A DNA stretch of 51,970 nt, from positions 1 through 51,970 of IMG/VR virus record IMGVR_UViG_3300010883_000045. One strand, 5' to 3'. A model generated the notes under the pieces. It searched no databases. It saw nothing but the letters and a program-made list of their open reading frames with translations, and was not told the origin of the DNA. Positions 41,015-49,360 of this stretch are shown here, in pieces; the first letter of the stretch is position 1, and the number at the start of each line of letters is the position of its first letter. Made by a program: the position numbers and the translations under genes. Source of the stretch: a virus.

Positions 41015-42067
41015 TCAAGCGATGTTACCTACGAAGCCGGTTCGACGGTTGTAATTGGCGTAGTTCATCCAGTTGTCGTAATGAACTTCACGAACGCTGT
41101 GCTGTCGAGCAGCTGCCTTCGGCGGGTTACGCCGCATATTCCGTCCCTTTTTGGTGAAAGGCCGGAAGTCTTTCCAGCTAATTCCATAGAGAGGATCTGA
41201 CGTATCGTTGTTCTCCAAGTAGGAGACCCACTTCATGGGAACACGGCCGACTGTGACTGCGTCCATGTAGCGTGCAACGTCCGCACCCAAGTTCTCGTTG
41301 CGAGTCTCAGCGATCGCTTCGAGTGGCTCCTGGACACGGTAGGTCGTGTAAATCTTGTACTTCGCTTCCCCATACCCCAGCTCGGGGTGACGGTTGGGGG
41401 CTTCGAAGTTGGTCATTGCGATAGAACGCTTCAACCTGGCAACCAAGTCATCCAGGGTGTAGGACGTATATCCGAAGGTCCAGTTGCTATACTGGGGGTA
41501 ATCCGTTGAACTGATGCCAGCACAACCGCCCGTAAAGCCGGCGGGATTGCCGCCGTTCAGGCCGCCTGTCGGCGTCGTGGTAGGATCCTTCACGTACCAA
41601 TACGGAATACCAAACGGGCGATTGTCATTCGCTCCGCTTGGCAGCGACCATAGGTTCGTCTCCTGCAGCTCGGACATATCGTTCATAGCCGAGTGTTGAC
41701 GGATCATCAGCTCTTTGATGATCGTCTCAGGGTCGCTTTGGAACTCAGGCTCATCAATGTCGTAACTGAAATTGACGGTCTGCTTACGCCATGGAACCGT
41801 ACCAGTCACCATGATGTCTTCAACCTTGGTGATATCTTCGGCGTACATATCAGTATTCCGGGCATTGCCCATGTTCTTGACTTGCACGCGGAAGCTCAAC
41901 TGGGTGCCGCCACGTTCCTCGACACCCATGGTCTTTATCATGTCCTGGGAGCAGTAATTCTGCTTGTCCATGGATATATCAGTCCACTTGCCTTTCTTGA
42001 ATAAGGGAAGTGTTGTCTGAACCAAGTCATCCAGCGCATCTGGGGACAACGGAGGAGCATTAGCCAT
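41015..42067 (-). CDS. Major capsid protein (HK97-fold)
   Basis: 350 residues, TAGGAG upstream of the ATG. It sits directly after the scaffold gene in transcription order, as expected. N-terminal arm MANAPPLSPDALDDLVQTTL, then DISMDKQNYCSQDMIKTMGV, an E-loop-like segment (GGTQLSFRVQVKNMGNARNT), and a P-domain region with SIAMTNFEAPNRHPELGYGE and IYTTYRVQEPLEAIAETRNE. 'VPMKWVSYLENND...DPLYGISWKDFRPFTKKG' is the near-C-terminal signature of this capsid subfamily found in environmental short-tailed phages. It assembles the icosahedral head on the portal. Confidence 0.85.
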   Translation of the reverse strand: MANAPPLSPDALDDLVQTTLPLFKKGKWTDISMDKQNYCSQDMIKTMGVEERGGTQLSFRVQVKNMGNARNTDMYAEDITKVEDIMVTGTVPWRKQTVNFSYDIDEPEFQSDPETIIKELMIRQHSAMNDMSELQETNLWSLPSGANDNRPFGIPYWYVKDPTTTPTGGLNGGNPAGFTGGCAGISSTDYPQYSNWTFGYTSYTLDDLVARLKRSIAMTNFEAPNRHPELGYGEAKYKIYTTYRVQEPLEAIAETRNENLGADVARYMDAVTVGRVPMKWVSYLENNDTSDPLYGISWKDFRPFTKKGRNMRRNPPKAAARQHSVREVHYDNWMNYANYNRRTGFVGNIA

Positions 42068-42093
42068 TTCGATCTCCTAAATCCTAAAGTTGT

Positions 42094-42111
42094 GTGGTTG
42101 CTCCAAACCAC
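42094..42111. other. Small hairpin in the capsid-gene leader
   Basis: GTGGTT-GCTCCA-AACCAC: six-base arms, six-base loop, in the 66-bp gap upstream of the capsid ATG. It is too weak and lacks a T-run for a terminator. It may shape the capsid mRNA leader. Confidence 0.35.
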
Positions 42112-42133
42112 GAAACAGTAAATGTGTTAAAAG

Positions 42134-43237
42134 TCACCAGCCTGCATTGTCTAAAATTGCCCGCACGTCGGGGTGTTGAACGATTTCCGCAGCTGTCATG
42201 TCGCCATCAGGGCTCTTAGCCGCGAACGTGCCATTCGCCATTCGGCGTGGTGAACTACGCACCCTTCGCCGGCTGTTTGACTGGGCCTTCAGAGTATCGG
42301 GGCGGCCCGACAGCTTTGTCTCCCCGGCGGGGGTTCCCGCGTCACGGCCAAACGTCAAGTTGTAAGCCCGGCGAATGACGGCAGATAGCGGCACGTCCTT
42401 CTTGCCGCGGCCTTCCAGGTCTTGACTGATCTTGAGAGATTGATCGAGCAGCACCTGCCGGCGGTGTGCGTTCTCTTCCGGCAATTCAATAGCGTTGCCC
42501 TTGTCATCCAAGCTGTTGCCGAAGAACTCCGGGTCCAGCTCGTCCACGATGTCGTGGTAAGTATTGATTTGATTTACTTCTTGCTCGCGGGCCTGGTTGC
42601 CATAGTATTGATTAGCCTGATTCTCCACGCCGCCGAGCTTGTCCAGCAAGCGATTAAGCGTCTCTTGCTGGTATTGCATCACCTTGACAGCGTCTGGGTC
42701 CCAATCCGCAAATTGCTCAGGATCAAGCTGCCCATTCTCAATGCCTTCGGGCTCGTCGATGTCTTTGAAGAACCGCTCTCGAAATGTGCCAGAGTCAGGC
42801 TCGGCGGCCAGCTCGGGTGCCGGCTCAACCGGCTCGGCCGGCTCTACAGGAGCAGCCAGCGAATCCGGGTCGGCTGCATCGCCCTGCGCCGAGAAGTCGT
42901 CATGCCCGAATATCGTGCGATCGTAGAACGCACCAAACCTCTCCAGCTCGTCAGGCCCCGACAACTTGGCAATCTCTTCTTTGCCCAAGCCGTAGGTTTC
43001 GCCCAAGCCAACCAGCTCTTCCGTTGCCCACTCAGGCATAATCTCGCCGGCAGAAACATCTTCGACGCCCGCTCCTGACTCCGCACTACTGCTGGCCTCG
43101 TCTTCGGGCGGAGCAACTTCGTCGGGATCCTCGCCGGCAGCAATCGCTTTCATGCGATCGGTGATCTCGACAGGCCCCGCGTCTTCGACATCTTCGGCCG
43201 GAACGTCAGGTTCGGTTGTGGTAGGTTCTTCGGACAT
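42134..43237 (-). CDS. Capsid scaffolding protein
   Basis: 367 residues, GGAG about seven bases upstream. The N-terminal about 160 residues are acidic and Pro-rich (VEPAEPVEPAPELAAEPDSG). The centre is helical (DAVKVMQYQQETLNRLLDKL, YGNQAREQEVNQINTYHDIV). The C-terminus is basic (SNSRRRVRSSPRRMANGTFA) with a terminal helix VQHPDVRAILDNAGW. Acidic/helical protein with a basic capsid-binding tail, located between portal and major capsid genes, is the standard scaffold arrangement. It directs procapsid assembly and is then released. It is assigned from layout and composition. Confidence 0.8.
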   Translation of the reverse strand: MSEEPTTTEPDVPAEDVEDAGPVEITDRMKAIAAGEDPDEVAPPEDEASSSAESGAGVEDVSAGEIMPEWATEELVGLGETYGLGKEEIAKLSGPDELERFGAFYDRTIFGHDDFSAQGDAADPDSLAAPVEPAEPVEPAPELAAEPDSGTFRERFFKDIDEPEGIENGQLDPEQFADWDPDAVKVMQYQQETLNRLLDKLGGVENQANQYYGNQAREQEVNQINTYHDIVDELDPEFFGNSLDDKGNAIELPEENAHRRQVLLDQSLKISQDLEGRGKKDVPLSAVIRRAYNLTFGRDAGTPAGETKLSGRPDTLKAQSNSRRRVRSSPRRMANGTFAAKSPDGDMTAAEIVQHPDVRAILDNAGW

Positions 43238-43310
43238 TGAAATGCTCCATCGTGCTCGGATTGATGTTTCCGTACATCACTGAAACTACGCTCCCAATAA
43301 GGTGGGTCAA

Positions 43311-43778
43311 CTATGTATTTTTATTAGGGAACCTAGAAAGGACCTGCGACTGGCTCCGTAAAACCTGCTCCGGCGTCAAGCCGTGCCCGCTTCCATTGCG
43401 GCTACTGCGATCGTGCATGTGGAGATGGCCAAGATATGACGCCTTGGTTTCAGGCGTCATGTGCGCCTGGTAGAACTCGGGAACCATGGGATCAGGCTTG
43501 AAAGTCACGTCATAGCCATGCGATAAACAGTCCTGCCGGGCCGCGTCCACCTGGCCAAAGCCGACGCCCAAGGCATCGCTGACAATCATACCCGACTTGT
43601 TCATCTCGATTGCCCGCTGCTTGGGCTGCTTTTTCTCCGCGGGACGCTGGTAAACAGCTGAGACAATCTTTCCGTCAATACCGATCTCAATGCCGCCAGA
43701 CGGATCACGGTTAATCATCGTCTGGTAGTCTACCTCGATAATCTCGCCGGTGTCTTCACGCTTAAAGAAGTGTTTCAT
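43311..43778 (-). CDS. Hypothetical head-module protein (155 aa)
   Basis: AGGAG seven bases upstream; the ATG overlaps the portal stop (TAATG). MKHFFKREDTGEIIEVDYQT opens with a beta hairpin. A middle segment (MNKSGMIVSDALGVGFGQVD) and a His-rich helix (KASYLGHLHMHDRSSRNGSG) follow. It sits between portal and scaffold, where small head proteins of unknown role are common. No catalytic motif identified. Confidence 0.65.
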   Translation of the reverse strand: MKHFFKREDTGEIIEVDYQTMINRDPSGGIEIGIDGKIVSAVYQRPAEKKQPKQRAIEMNKSGMIVSDALGVGFGQVDAARQDCLSHGYDVTFKPDPMVPEFYQAHMTPETKASYLGHLHMHDRSSRNGSGHGLTPEQVLRSQSQVLSRFPNKNT

Positions 43779-45622
43779 TAGTAAGCTCCTGCTCCGTTGC
43801 TGTCGCCGTTCGCACTCGCTACGCCGGTCCAGTTCTGTTGGCTTTGTATTCGCTTGCCTTCCTCAGTTCCTCCGTTGGACACGGACTGCCGCACATAGTT
43901 CCGAGTAGTCTCGCCTTGCTTTGAACGTGTGCTTGTTTTCGGCTGGTCTTCTTTACCTTTCACATCTTTATCGAACCTCACGATCTGGTGAAGTTGCGGT
44001 ATGTTAAGCATTTCAGCGTAAATATCAGTGAGCCGCGAGAAGTCGATTTGCCCGCCTTGCTGGGCCACCTGTTCCTGGAGGGGGAGGTAGACGTTCTGCA
44101 GTAAGCCATTGATAGCCTGCACCTTTTCAGAGGGCGGCTGGAACGCCATGGAATGCGTGGCGACTTCCAGGTTGTATTGGATGAAGTTACCTTCGCGGTC
44201 GCCCGGCTTCCAGCTCGAATCAACCTGCTTGCCCTGCTGGCCGGCAACGGGGATCGTACTGGCGATTTCCTTAAACTCGTCGGCCCACATCAGTTGCCCG
44301 AGACCCGAAATAAGCTGGTTCGTAGCTGCAAGGACGCGATACTGCAATGCACCGCCGCGGCGATTGCTAGCACCGTGGATCAACTGCTCCTGGCCAACTG
44401 TGTCTGTCTGAGCACCCAGGCCAAGCATAGCCGTGATGTTGCCGCCTTGCGTGTCGAGCATTCCCAATGTGTCTTGCAAGAACGCTTGCAAGCTCGGGTC
44501 AATGCCGCCGAGCTGCCGAGGTACAACGCCATCAGGGTTATCCGAGCAGACCAAATCTCCATCGTTTGCTTGCTGACCCCTTTTGGCATCTTCCTCTGAA
44601 CCAGGTGCAAAAAAGTTGACGTTCTTGGCTCGCCGGGCCTTGTTCGCCTGCTTATTCATTATCAAGTTAGCCAGGCGGTCGAGCGGTTCTATGTCGCCCG
44701 CAGTGCTGGTCGGCATGACCTCGCCCGAAACCTCATCCAACTGCAGCAAGACAAAAGGCCCCAGTTCAGGACCTTTCCACGGAAACCCGCCCAGTGGGTT
44801 CGGCCTGATTTCAAACGTGGAGCGGTCCAGGACTGGGAACGTCTTGATCTGACCCTCTTTGGCGATCCAGATGTCGGCAACGTCAATCGGCGGATCGTAC
44901 TCAGACTGGTTGACTTCTGCTCCGCCAATCAGTTCATCCGCCCGATGGCCCTGGCCAAGCCGGCTGCGGTCAGGCGTCAGCGTGTCAGCAACCTTCTTGT
45001 CGTACATGCCGTCTTCAACGCCCTGCTTGAGGTCGTCCATTGTGATCTGGTACATATCACCCTGGAACCTAGCGGCTTCGATGTTCGATGCTGTTACGTC
45101 ATAAACGTAATCATCAAGCAGGACATTGCTGGCAAACGGTGAGCCGGGGTCCATGGACAGGTCGCCTTCATTGGCGACGTAGCCGGAGTCGGCCAGGTGC
45201 AACTTGCACACCCCCATGCACATAAACGAATCAAAGATCCATCGTCTTAGCGTTTTCTCAATAACGATCTCTTTAAGCAGGTTATTGAGATTGATCTGGA
45301 AATGATGCGAAAACGCCGTCAACGCCAGGTAATCACTAGAGATGTTTACGTGCGGCCGACTGCCGCCCAGCAATACCATGTGAGCGATGACTGACTGGCG
45401 GACTTTATTGAGATACTTAGGCAATCGCTTTTGAGCGGAGCCGTAAGTCGGGCCGACATAGGATTCGACCATCTTGCGGTTCAGTGATCGGAAGGGATCG
45501 AGAGCCATGTAACTGCTCTTGATTGCGTCTCGTAGCGAACCGTAGCTGCTGTCGCCCGTTGCTTTCGTTGTACCGGAGCCCTCGCGGGCTCGCATATGCA
45601 CGTCGCTTTGTTTAGGACCCAT
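43778..45622 (-). CDS. Portal protein
   Basis: 614 residues from ATG 45622, chosen because GAAGG lies seven bases upstream; the earlier ATG at 45637 has no site. Typical podovirus portal features are SYMALDPFRSLNRKMVESYV near the N-terminus (stem/wing), repeated long helices (LNNLLKEIVIEKTLRRWIFD) and DPGSPFASNVLLDDYVYDVT. A conserved segment 'GDIEPLDRLANLIMNKQANK' leads into a Gly/Asn-rich loop, then TQGGNITAMLGLG and VLAATNQLISGLGQLMWADE. The C-terminus is Gln/Ser-rich. The dodecameric portal is the DNA entry channel and binds the adaptor protein. It is assigned from order (TerL, one gene, portal, scaffold, capsid) and length. Confidence 0.85.
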   Translation of the reverse strand: MGPKQSDVHMRAREGSGTTKATGDSSYGSLRDAIKSSYMALDPFRSLNRKMVESYVGPTYGSAQKRLPKYLNKVRQSVIAHMVLLGGSRPHVNISSDYLALTAFSHHFQINLNNLLKEIVIEKTLRRWIFDSFMCMGVCKLHLADSGYVANEGDLSMDPGSPFASNVLLDDYVYDVTASNIEAARFQGDMYQITMDDLKQGVEDGMYDKKVADTLTPDRSRLGQGHRADELIGGAEVNQSEYDPPIDVADIWIAKEGQIKTFPVLDRSTFEIRPNPLGGFPWKGPELGPFVLLQLDEVSGEVMPTSTAGDIEPLDRLANLIMNKQANKARRAKNVNFFAPGSEEDAKRGQQANDGDLVCSDNPDGVVPRQLGGIDPSLQAFLQDTLGMLDTQGGNITAMLGLGAQTDTVGQEQLIHGASNRRGGALQYRVLAATNQLISGLGQLMWADEFKEIASTIPVAGQQGKQVDSSWKPGDREGNFIQYNLEVATHSMAFQPPSEKVQAINGLLQNVYLPLQEQVAQQGGQIDFSRLTDIYAEMLNIPQLHQIVRFDKDVKGKEDQPKTSTRSKQGETTRNYVRQSVSNGGTEEGKRIQSQQNWTGVASANGDSNGAGAY

Positions 45623-45651
45623 CGCTTTGCCTTCCATGGCGATCTTTGCAA

Positions 45652-46164
45652 CTACAGCCAGGAGAAATCCCGAGGGGATGTTGGCTGCAGACCGCAGGAT
45701 ACGCGGTAACGCATCACAGAGACCTTATCCCATGTTCCTGGGGTGTGGGGTGTAGGGAACTTCGACTCCGGCGCGTCCTCTTCGATCGTTTCGCCGTACT
45801 CATCATCTAACTGGCCACGCAGTACCCGTTTCCGGTTGGCGCACATCACGCACGGCAGATAGCCAATCGCGTTGTGGCATTCCCGGCAATACAACGTATC
45901 CCAAAAAACGCGACTGCGGATGCTCACTGAAGCGCTGAGATCCAAGCCCTCCGCCAATACCCTTTTGAGCACGGGGTGACTGCTGGCTCGGCAACGGAAT
46001 AGAAAGTCCGCTACGTCCGACTCCAAGAGACCGAGGATCTTGCTTATCTCTGCTTCGCTCTTGATCTTGCATGCTGTTAGTATTCCCAATATAAACCTTG
46101 ACTCAACCGTCAAATCGTCCTGGCTTGTCGGCATTCCCTTCCACGCCTGGAATATAGTAATCAT
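45652..46164 (-). CDS. Zinc-finger/HTH-like protein between terminase and portal (170 aa)
   Basis: GGAG nine bases upstream of ATG 46164. The N-terminal part has an HTH-like run (SRFILGILTACKIKSEAEIS then KILGLLESDVADFLFRC). Residues about 92-108 are a zinc finger, YCRECHNAIGYLPCVMC. The C-terminal part is acidic and Pro/Thr-rich, ending in a short aromatic tail. It may be a DNA-binding regulator of head genes or a packaging accessory. Neither role is shown by the sequence. Confidence 0.6.
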   Translation of the reverse strand: MITIFQAWKGMPTSQDDLTVESRFILGILTACKIKSEAEISKILGLLESDVADFLFRCRASSHPVLKRVLAEGLDLSASVSIRSRVFWDTLYCRECHNAIGYLPCVMCANRKRVLRGQLDDEYGETIEEDAPESKFPTPHTPGTWDKVSVMRYRVSCGLQPTSPRDFSWL

Positions 46165-46182
46165 TTCTTGCTCCTCTGGGAT

Positions 46183-48132
46183 TTAGGTCCATCCAGCCAG
46201 GCCATCTTCTACCTCAACATCAATAAGCCAGCCAGCCTCGCCTTTCTTGTCGTCCTTTTCGTATTGCATCTCCCGCCAAGCCAATGTTCCAGACGGCGGA
46301 TCCTTCGACAATCGCGTTGTCTCCTCCTTCTTGGAGACCTTGGGCCGGTCCTTCATCGCCTGGATTGCTACTCCAAAGCCGATGACACGGTCGCCGTGAT
46401 TGTCTGCTGTCTCACTGGGATTCGATGTACCGACCGACTTCACATGGACGATCTTCTCGCCGTCTAGTACGTACTGCGAAGTCTCGTTTGCCAGCTCCGG
46501 CGAACGAATGATGTAATCGCCCACGCATACCCCGTTGCGAACACCGCCAAACAGAACACTGCGAGTCTCCCGGTTGGACAGCCAGCCAGGCTTAGTGCGA
46601 TGCTTTCGCTGCTTGCTTCGTCGCCAGAGTATTGTTCGCATGTAGATATTCGGGTACATCTGCTCCAGGACTCGCCGGCCGAACTCGTTGCCGGGTCCGT
46701 TCGACTCCCAAGCCAAGTAAGCGTTGAAGAACAGTTTGGAAAGTGCGATCACCATATCGGCAAACTCAGTCGGGCGGACAATACACGTAGCGATCTCAGC
46801 AACCTGCTCGCCCGTGTTCTGATCCAAGACAATCGCCGTAGAGTTAGACGTGTAACTCCCCCCGGTGCCCGTAGATATATCGCAACCTATCACGTAGTCT
46901 CGGTGCGGCGGCATGCCCATGTGATCTAACTCGCACCACAGTCTGCAATCTCCGCCTTCTACTGATTCAAACTCTGGCGTTAAATCCTCTGTATCAAAAA
47001 TGATCCGGCCGACCTGCCGGGATGGCTGCGTGTAACGATTGGCAGCTTTGGCGAACGTGTCGCCGAAGTAGAGCGTTGTGCTACCTCCGTAATCTATGTC
47101 TAACTCTTGAGCAATCGACGAAGGAGTAGAGCCAGGGCGATCGCACTGCAGGTCATACCATTCGCTGCGGACACTCTTCGTCAGATTAAACCCCTTACGC
47201 TCTAACCGTCGCCAGCGATCCTTAGCTTCCGGCGTGGGCGGGTCGTAACTGCCTGGCAGTGGGTTTTCACTAGGTTCTACTGCGACAGGTTTTCCATTCT
47301 CGAAGCGATAGAGTCCACGGTTCTTGGAAATGTTTTTGGACCAGTGGACAGTAAACTTCTTCATGCCCGAATCTTCGAGCTGCATAATGCTGTAGTATGC
47401 TCCGCGTGCCCCATAGGGCGTTCCCACTATAAGACGCGAATCCGTCGTGCTCAAGAGTGCGGTAATGGCGTTGTAGTCATTGCCTTCGCGGAACTTAGAC
47501 AGCTCATCCATAAGCACCCATGTCTTACGACCGCCCGAGCCAACTTCGCCTGTCGCGGCCCAGCTGACGATCGTGGAATTCATGCGGTAGTTAAGCAGTG
47601 AATGCTTTGACCGATCTCGCTTCCAATCTACCTTTTCGATGCCGACCATCCAGGGCGGCATCTGCGTTAGCTCCCAGTCGATCTTCCAGAATAGACTATC
47701 AGGGTCGTCTGGATTGTCGCCGGCCAGCTCGTTGCGAGAGACCATGCCAATCGCAGATAACTCCTGGAATGTCCAGTCATGCAGTGCCAAGAGAGCACCA
47801 ATCCAGCTCAACCCTTCACCGCGGGACTTCTCCACGCCGGCGTCTTCCACTCCCAGCAAGGCACGTAGGTCATCAATGAGCTGGACCTGGTGCGGCCAGG
47901 GAATGAAGGGAACCTTGTTCGGCTTGCGAGTGCCATCACTGAAGTAGCGGCGACGAGGCTCGAACAACCAGCAGAACGCGGAGAGCCAGAAAAGAACGTC
48001 TTCTTTACAGACTTCCATGATCTCGCGGCGGAAGCCTCTATCTAATTCGCAGCGAATGCGCAGGTCGTCTCGATAAACTATGTTTGCAGCATAGTCCGAG
48101 GGGATGGACCTAAAGTGTTCCGTCTGCGCCAT
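46183..48132 (-). CDS. terL: Terminase large subunit
   Basis: 649 residues. The ATPase has PWPHQVQLIDD (adenine-binding area, about 79-88), a variant Walker A KSRGEGLSW (about 102-110) of the K-S-R-x-x-G-x-S-W type, and Walker B WVLMDE (205-210). The middle has SRLIVGTPYGARGAYYSIM (coupling motif). The nuclease domain has VIGCDISTGTGGSYTSNSTA (first catalytic Asp), a Glu-containing WESNGPGNEFG, and a C-terminal Asp (VSVGTSNPSETADNHGDRVI region). It cuts concatemeric DNA and pumps it into the procapsid with ATP. The small subunit gene precedes it. The ribosome site is weak. Confidence 0.9.
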   Translation of the reverse strand: MAQTEHFRSIPSDYAANIVYRDDLRIRCELDRGFRREIMEVCKEDVLFWLSAFCWLFEPRRRYFSDGTRKPNKVPFIPWPHQVQLIDDLRALLGVEDAGVEKSRGEGLSWIGALLALHDWTFQELSAIGMVSRNELAGDNPDDPDSLFWKIDWELTQMPPWMVGIEKVDWKRDRSKHSLLNYRMNSTIVSWAATGEVGSGGRKTWVLMDELSKFREGNDYNAITALLSTTDSRLIVGTPYGARGAYYSIMQLEDSGMKKFTVHWSKNISKNRGLYRFENGKPVAVEPSENPLPGSYDPPTPEAKDRWRRLERKGFNLTKSVRSEWYDLQCDRPGSTPSSIAQELDIDYGGSTTLYFGDTFAKAANRYTQPSRQVGRIIFDTEDLTPEFESVEGGDCRLWCELDHMGMPPHRDYVIGCDISTGTGGSYTSNSTAIVLDQNTGEQVAEIATCIVRPTEFADMVIALSKLFFNAYLAWESNGPGNEFGRRVLEQMYPNIYMRTILWRRSKQRKHRTKPGWLSNRETRSVLFGGVRNGVCVGDYIIRSPELANETSQYVLDGEKIVHVKSVGTSNPSETADNHGDRVIGFGVAIQAMKDRPKVSKKEETTRLSKDPPSGTLAWREMQYEKDDKKGEAGWLIDVEVEDGLAGWT

Positions 48133-48150
48133 CTAAGGAAAAAACCATAA

Positions 48151-48951
48151 TTACCCTGATTGTGATTCGCCTTGTACGGCTTGCTTGCTTGCGATCCCTA
48201 ACGCTTTCAGCGCTTCTAATGTATTCTCCCGCGGATCGGAGTAGGGTCCAGTAACCTCCTCGTCAATAACGCTCGGGTCGGCAGGGCCTGCGGTGTCGGT
48301 TCGCTTGATGTCTGTCTTGAAGAATTCGCCGGCGTGGTTCGACCAATACTGCAAACTGATGTAAGCGGCCTTCGACGGTGCCGGCCCGTGCTTACAGTTG
48401 AGAATGTCGTCAATCGTGATGATGATTGTCTTGGTGGGATCCTTTGATCGAGCCAGTCGCACCATCGCGGGGTGAGCCCTAATCCAGGCCCGCTCCTTTT
48501 CGACAGGGGCTTCGTCAGGCAGTGAGTCAATGGCCAGCTGGATGGCCAGCTCCTTGTCGGCCTCGCTGACGATCTTTCGTTTCTCGCGGAAGGTCGCCTG
48601 GGCTACGCGGGTCGCTCGTTGATGAACGGTTTCAATCAGATTTGAAGCGTGGCCAGCGGCCCACTCCCAGTACGCCTTATATTCGTCCTGCGCTCCGGTG
48701 TGCCCGAACTTCCGCATGACAAAGTGGGAAGAAGCCTGGTAGGTCTTTTTGGTGAGATCAGCGTGATCCTTAATCGCCTGATGAAATTCCTTGTACTTGC
48801 CGGCCCGCTGCATGCGTTCACGAAAGAGCTTGAACGTACTGAACCGCTTGCCATAGCTGTTAAGCGGTATTTCCCAACTACCGTCTTCCTTTAGACCGGC
48901 TACGATCTCGCCTTTTCTAGGCGGGGCTCCGTCCGACATGATTCCATCCAT
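48151..48951 (-). CDS. terS: Probable terminase small subunit
   Basis: 266 residues from ATG 48951. A second ATG at 48939 is slightly better spaced to a weak GGA. A longer GTG start at 49035 would run through a strong stem-loop and is unlikely. Helix-rich with conserved-looking blocks FSTFKLFRERMQRAGKYKEF, SHFVMRKFGHTGAQDEYKAY and NLIETVHQRATRVAQATFRE. The middle helical region would suit the ring-forming TerS oligomerisation domain, and a basic N-terminal HTH could bind pac/cos DNA. It is assigned from position directly upstream of terL. No sequence motif alone proves it. Confidence 0.6.
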   Translation of the reverse strand: MDGIMSDGAPPRKGEIVAGLKEDGSWEIPLNSYGKRFSTFKLFRERMQRAGKYKEFHQAIKDHADLTKKTYQASSHFVMRKFGHTGAQDEYKAYWEWAAGHASNLIETVHQRATRVAQATFREKRKIVSEADKELAIQLAIDSLPDEAPVEKERAWIRAHPAMVRLARSKDPTKTIIITIDDILNCKHGPAPSKAAYISLQYWSNHAGEFFKTDIKRTDTAGPADPSVIDEEVTGPYSDPRENTLEALKALGIASKQAVQGESQSG

Positions 48952-48966
48952 GAAATAGAAAAAGAA

Positions 48967-48994
48967 TCTCCGGGCTACTCTCGTAGCCCGGAGA
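48967..48994 (-). terminator. Strong stem-loop with T-rich tail just before terS
   Basis: TCTCCGGGCTAC-(4)-GTAGCCCGGAGA, a perfect 12-bp inverted repeat with a 4-base loop. On the minus strand it is followed by TTCTTTTTCTATTTC and then the terS ATG, so leftward transcripts meet a rho-independent-type terminator or attenuator immediately before the late operon. A promoter hardly fits between it and the ATG. Confidence 0.6.
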
Positions 48995-49012
48995 CCCCTA
49001 CAAGGAGAAGCC

Positions 49013-49360
49013 GTGCAGCGCTTGGCAAAGTTCACTGCAGATAAGCCAAGCGATACCCAACTCTTTCAAAATACCCGAAAGGGCCAGATTCCGTCAATAG
49101 GTGTGACAGTGTCAGTGACAGGTGCCGCCGGAGCAGCTTCGGTAATTATCTGGTCTTTCGGTACTGCTTTCCTGGCTCCTAGTAGCCGTGCGGCTTGGGC
49201 TTGGGCTTGGGCTTGGGTTTTGGCTTGGGTTTTGGCTTGGAAGGCTTGGGGTGACTACAGGTTTCTCTCATCACTGACCTCCTTAACGTGGGTGCTGTTG
49301 GGACATAGCCACCAGCCGCAGCTTATTTATGGGCCTAGGCTACTGCTTTCCTGGCAATGA
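49013..49360 (+). CDS. Doubtful rightward ORF with W/A-rich hydrophobic segment
   Basis: 115 codons. The GTG at 49013 has AAGGAG five bases upstream, the main argument for it. The translation includes GVTVSVTGAAGAASVIIWSF, encoded by the dispersed 66-bp repeat, and a strange AWAWAWAWVLAWVLAWKAW that is simply the opposite strand of the Lys-Pro repeat. A membrane peptide or holin-like role would be a guess. The opposite-strand small ORF at 49179 competes for the same DNA. Confidence 0.2.
   Translation: MQRLAKFTADKPSDTQLFQNTRKGQIPSIGVTVSVTGAAGAASVIIWSFGTAFLAPSSRAAWAWAWAWVLAWVLAWKAWGDYRFLSSLTSLTWVLLGHSHQPQLIYGPRLLLSWQ
49098..49163. repeat. Copy B of the 66-bp dispersed direct repeat (leader region)
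   Basis: 64/66 identical to 21171-21236 in the giant gene, same orientation. The minus strand keeps the giant protein's reading frame (PKDQIITEAAPAAPVTDTVT). The two changes are one synonymous and one Pro-to-Ala. That frame is open for about 60 codons with no start codon. It may be a copied gene fragment or a functional DNA site; neither is proven. Confidence 0.9.
49179..49271 (-). CDS. Possible 30-residue Lys-Pro repeat peptide
   Basis: ATG 49271 with an excellent GGAGGT five bases upstream. Translation MRETCSHPKPSKPKPKPKPK ending HGY: eight or more Lys-Pro dipeptides after a short Cys-containing start. The stop lies 15 bases from copy B of the dispersed repeat. Proline-lysine repeats often occur as rigid spacers in TonB-like or envelope proteins, but here it is a free peptide if translated. 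Confidence 0.4.
   Translation of the reverse strand: MRETCSHPKPSKPKPKPKPKPKPKPKPHGY

Noticed and set aside
42422-43078. 218-codon rightward ORF antisense to the scaffold gene
   Set aside because: A shadow of the acidic scaffold frame; Leu/Arg-rich composition typical of antisense frames.
48952-49035. N-terminal extension of the terminase small subunit (GTG at 49035)
   Set aside because: The extra 28 codons are encoded by the perfect stem-loop and its T-rich tail and have no ribosome site; the start at 48951 or 48939 is more natural.
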